A stretch of 25,847 bases of DNA from Gonium pectorale (lineage: Eukaryota > Chlorophyta > Chlorophyceae > Chlamydomonadales > Volvocaceae), in the NCBI GenBank assembly GCA_001584585.1, contig LSYV01000014.1, forward strand, positions 1,941,116-1,966,962. Reading direction: 5' to 3'. A model generated the notes under the pieces. The model saw only the letters and a list, made by a program, of their open reading frames with translations, was not told the DNA's origin and did not search any database. Position numbers and translations under genes: made by a program. Below, piece after piece: positions 25,101-25,847 of the stretch. Numbering within the stretch: position 1 is the first letter of the stretch; each line of letters opens with the position of its first letter.

Positions 25101-25453
25101 AGGCGGCCCCCCACGCTCGCGTGCCGTCCGACACGGTACGGCACCCCGACAGCGGCCCGCACTCGGCGCTCTCGCAGCGGCAGCTGCAGCCGCCGGCGCT
25201 GTCGCGGACGCGCACGACCCCCTCCGGCGACGCCACGCCCGACGACCCGCCCGATTCGGGGCTCAGGGATTCGCTGGACAGCGGCGGGCCGTCGTCGGTG
25301 TCGGACCCGCGCCGCGTGACGCCCTCCGGCAGCTACCAGGTTGTGGCGTCGGAGGGCACGCCGGAGGAGACGCTGGGGGGCCAGAGCGCCAAGTCGCTGC
25401 TCGTGGAGCCGCGGCCGTCGGTACCGGCGGGCGGCGTCGAGGAGGCCACCCAG
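15927..25453 (+). CDS. Gene B: receptor-like class III nucleotidyl cyclase with solute-binding ectodomain (3' partial)
   Basis: This is a spliced gene running off the right edge. Exons: 15927-16102, 16206-16341, 16581-16660, 17574-17582, 17905-18055, 18362-18469, 19010-19142, 19326-19376, 19670-19846, 20387-20631, 20960-21060, 21349-21422, 21869-22037, 22320-22729, 22951-22969, 23329-23435, 23817-23887, 24167-24270, 24348-24380, 24465-24726 and 24998-25453. They total 3,072 nt, exactly 1,024 codons without a stop. Residues 1 to about 27 form a signal peptide. About 105-600 form a family-1 solute-binding-like ectodomain, about 626-648 a membrane span, and about 671-770 the first half of cyclase C1 (TDIQSST, EGDSF). 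A low-complexity insert follows, and the second half of C1 lies beyond the window. An in-frame TAG (15921-15923) two codons before the ATG supports the start. The least sure exons are 16206-16341, 17574-17582 and the end at 24726. It is the tandem paralogue of gene A. Confidence 0.87.
16206..16341 (+). CDS. Gene B exon 2 (tentative)
   Basis: The proposed exon starts after GCGTGCAG and ends before GTAAGG, keeping frame with exons 1 and 3. It encodes CGSIGGLPSGFDSAMSGG and VRVQLSAMIHACVQFEDAD. The donor is strong and the acceptor ordinary. An alternative acceptor at about 16158 opens a different frame that soon stops. Confidence 0.5.
16581..16660 (+). CDS. Gene B exon 3: start of solute-binding domain
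   Basis: After TGCCCCGCAG it encodes RLRVLAGTARLYPVFLRLAS and QFSAATG. This resembles the first strand and helix of family-1 solute-binding proteins (short hydrophobic strand, then a helix ending in TG). An in-frame upstream acceptor at 16515 is possible. The donor is GTAAGG. Confidence 0.75.
16661..17573 (+). other. Gene B intron, 913 nt
   Basis: The intron is GC-rich and holds dispersed repeat copy 4 on the minus strand (17277-17340). It ends in a long pyrimidine tract and CGCACAG. No gene was seen on either strand; the 361-codon minus-strand frame covering parts of it runs across gene B splice sites and is a composition artefact. Confidence 0.6.
17277..17340 (-). repeat. Dispersed repeat, copy 4 (minus strand)
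   Basis: Read on the minus strand it shows TGTTACGTATGCGTGACTGA, then AGAAAACAGG and GGTAGCTAGC, in the same order as copy 3. It lies in the 16661-17573 intron of gene B, in the orientation opposite to the other copies. Confidence 0.75.
17574..17582 (+). CDS. Gene B 9-nt micro-exon (tentative)
   Basis: The nine bases GATACCACT lie between a strong acceptor (pyrimidine tract, CACAG) and a strong donor (GTGAGT). Joined in phase 2 they give TG-IPL-YFNF, which fits the TGI(x)V/L strand expected after the first helix of solute-binding proteins. Being a multiple of three, the exon could be skipped without changing the frame. Confidence 0.5.
17905..18469 (+). CDS. Gene B exons 17905-18055 and 18362-18469: solute-binding domain core
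   Basis: The first exon encodes YFNFSTRVGSTGAIMRAAV and DAIITTPSYMSYMDQ, the second AGKLLDLSKLVDSDLQLKWF and NHLRSQMVVYNSK. The sequence D-A-I-I-T-T-P-S-Y followed by G-K-L-L-D-L-S is the typical pattern of bacterial extracellular solute-binding proteins (hinge strand, then the loop naming the ligand-site helix). The intron between them (18056-18361) shows no feature. Confidence 0.85.
18677..18871. repeat. 39-bp minisatellite, 5 copies
   Basis: Five units of 39 bp start at 18677, 18716, 18755, 18794 and 18833. Each contains AGCCGGCGCCCTCGC and GTGAAACCCACTCT. Because 39 is a multiple of three, both strands stay open through the array (LAGALAVKPTLGA on the plus strand). It sits inside the 18470-19009 intron of gene B and is not thought to be coding. 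Confidence 0.92.
19010..19846 (+). CDS. Gene B exons 19010-19142, 19326-19376, 19670-19846: solute-binding domain, second lobe
   Basis: These exons encode VVAIPVTTSPQFLFYHLPTF with PATWDQAIALAEQYHGKG, then DINGDGQPDYGFC, then CFVDGTLMHSILASFVQTRG and FLDPESMANLANSSAVDETL. The pattern P-x-x-x-x-x-x-F-Y-H-L followed by P-x-T-W-D-(Q/E)-A is characteristic of family-1 solute-binding proteins. D-I-N-G-D-G-Q-P-D resembles a calcium-binding loop, as found in secreted proteins. Donors are GTCAGC, GTGAGT and GTGAGT. Confidence 0.87.
20021..20150. repeat. TTGG/CTGG simple-sequence tract
   Basis: About 130 bp consist of repeats of GGTT, GGCT and related 4-mers, with many regularly spaced GG pairs. It lies in the 19847-20386 intron of gene B. 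Nothing else was recognised in that intron. Confidence 0.9.
20387..22037 (+). CDS. Gene B exons 20387-20631, 20960-21060, 21349-21422, 21869-22037: end of ectodomain
   Basis: These four exons are the counterparts of the first four visible exons of gene A, with identical lengths and phases. They encode YEDALYLRGRC-like FEDALYLRGRC, PGSTRVLDRPTGR, CPLARATAP, NAQSPPKYQFYAYS, LFSYLTSPEVLGT and WVARGYDPSDVARFFMAYRA. The region probably includes the helical C-terminal lobe of the solute-binding fold plus a Cys-containing insertion. The introns between them (328, 288 and 446 nt) show no recognised features. Confidence 0.9.
22320..22729 (+). CDS. Gene B exon: transmembrane segment
   Basis: The exon encodes LAALVFTNATPGYQPPP, EQGGPQAFAGAYRQTLNW, a Pro-rich linker, then VAVVIPCGVVLLVVVAVVAA (about residues 626-648) followed by RRRNRKRR. 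This is a single membrane span with a basic cytosolic anchor. It ends DTTILVT plus G of the split Asp codon, before GTGATT. The preceding intron (22038-22319) shows nothing notable. Confidence 0.9.
22951..22969 (+). CDS. Gene B 19-nt micro-exon encoding the metal-binding DIQSST motif
   Basis: The exon lies between CTCGGCAG and GTACGC. Its sequence differs from the gene A micro-exon at a single base (synonymous, CAG/CAA). It completes the Asp codon and encodes I-Q-S-S-T. Skipping it would shift the frame by one base and remove the first metal ligand. Confidence 0.9.
23059..23077 (+). repeat. Intronic decoy copy of the 19-nt micro-exon
   Basis: ACATCCACAGCAGCACCAG matches the real micro-exon at 18 of 19 bases and is also followed by GT. 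It is preceded by TTGT instead of an AG acceptor, so it should not be spliced in. It lies 89 nt downstream of the true exon, in the 22970-23328 intron. Confidence 0.8.
23329..24270 (+). CDS. Gene B exons 23329-23435, 23817-23887, 24167-24270: first half of cyclase C1
   Basis: They encode LWEHLDSVVMDHALSIHHVV, EWGGYESATEGDSFIVAF, PNPTAALNCALAAQQ and ALLDAPWPPGLIHYPPLPGL. Both metal Asp residues (DIQSST and EGDSF) are present, and the usual Lys position is again Ala. The introns (23436-23816, 23888-24166) hold a 13-bp triple repeat at 23515-23553 and otherwise nothing recognised. Confidence 0.9.
23515..23553. repeat. 13-bp tandem repeat, 3 copies
   Basis: GCGAGGGCTGGGC is repeated three times (23515, 23528, 23541), with one base change in the middle copy. 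It lies in a gene B intron. Confidence 0.85.
24348..24380 (+). CDS. Gene B 33-nt exon without an evident counterpart in gene A
   Basis: Flanked by CCGTCAG and GTAAGC, it encodes (K)-ALFAADAAPV-P in phase with both neighbours. The length is a multiple of three, so inclusion or skipping keeps the frame. Confidence 0.65.
24465..24726 (+). CDS. Gene B exon: Pro/Ala/Gly-rich insert inside C1
   Basis: It starts after GCCCGCAG in the frame set by the previous exon. It encodes QPKAAPRAARALASPALPG, SGPLSADAPEAWPGPPGG and ends near RYGGGSFLGTA. The donor at 24727 (GTGGGT) gives the phase-0 junction required by the next exon; a second phase-0 donor exists at 24757. The strong GTGAGT at 24888 would put the next exon out of its good frame. 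Confidence 0.5.
24998..25453 (+). CDS. Gene B exon: Ser/Pro-rich cytosolic insert (last visible exon)
   Basis: After CCCGGCAG a phase-0 frame of 152 codons runs to GTGCGG. It reads AAEPRPRPPSASRGREVAVD at the start and SGSYQVVASEGTPEETLGG near the end. It is rich in Ser/Thr-Pro, so phosphorylation is plausible but not shown. The rest of C1 and any C2 domain must lie to the right of the window. Confidence 0.75.
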
Positions 25454-25847
25454 GTGCGGGAGCGGGAACGGGAGCGGGGGCGAGCGCCCGTTGGTTGCAA
25501 ACTTGTAATGCATGTCCAGTCCTCCTCGGCCACAGCGGCTAGCCCGGAACGTGCCCCAGGCCCGTGGGCGGCGTGCCCGGGCGTCTCTGTCGCGTCCTTT
25601 GCCGTGCACCTTGGTGGCTGCTCCGTTGCATCGACGTTGCAGATGCGACAAGGGAAGGACTCCGCTTCCGTATCCGCTCAACCGCCATGGTTGACGTGGT
25701 GCCTTGCGGCCGCCAAGGGGTGATGCTTGCCAAGTTCGTGAGGCGCCCCGCTGGGACCCTCTATGCCCCCGCCTCCGGCGCCCTGTTTCCCGTCCCCCCC
25801 CCCACCCCGTTCCCCTTCCGTACTTACCCCACCCCCCGCCTCCTTCC
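25454..25847 (+). other. Gene B intron, continuing past the window edge
   Basis: The sequence after the GTGCGG donor contains no continuation of the coding frame that looks protein-like. It ends in a strongly pyrimidine-rich stretch, as expected just before an acceptor. Confidence 0.55.

Overview
The window looks like nuclear DNA of a volvocine green alga (Chlamydomonas/Volvox relatives). It is GC-rich and has many small introns with strong GTGAGT/GTAAGN donors and pyrimidine-CAG acceptors. Introns carry minisatellites and (TG)n tracts, coding exons have Ala/Gly/Pro/Gln-rich inserts, and TGTAA-type polyadenylation signals occur. No prokaryotic operon structure, rRNA, tRNA or CRISPR array was seen.

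Two genes dominate. They are head-to-tail paralogues on the + strand. Both encode large receptor-like class III nucleotidyl cyclases with an ectodomain resembling a bacterial family-1 extracellular solute-binding protein, one membrane span, and an intracellular cyclase homology region. Gene A (300..10203, 5' end outside the window) has 15 exons here and about 1,715 codons, and ends at a TGA. Gene B (15927..25453, 3' end outside the window) has 21 exons and 1,024 codons. It starts with a signal peptide, and all of its splice phases add up. Shared exons have the same lengths (245, 101, 74, 169, 19, 107 and 71 nt), while the introns have diverged.

In both genes a 19-nt micro-exon encodes the first metal-binding motif (TDIQSST), and the Asp codon itself is split by an intron. 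Gene A has a second, degenerate cyclase-like half (C2). Insertions of about 450 residues interrupt C1 and C2 at the equivalent point. C1 keeps both metal Asp residues but lacks the Asn and Arg of the usual catalytic motif, and C2 lacks them too.

The 5.7-kb spacer (10204..15926) holds the 3' flank of gene A, a copy of a dispersed repeat, and a 2.2-kb element (12223..14450). That element has 47-bp terminal inverted repeats and a 7-bp flanking direct repeat, and it carries a last-exon-like coding segment. The spacer continues with a duplicated GC-rich block, an array of CGAATCC motifs with an 83-bp tandem duplication, and finally an AT-rich promoter-like island before gene B.

The picture is of a tandemly duplicated sensor family, plausibly binding a ligand outside the cell and acting through a divergent cyclase domain inside, in a repeat-rich locus. 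Ligand, product and activity cannot be read from the sequence.
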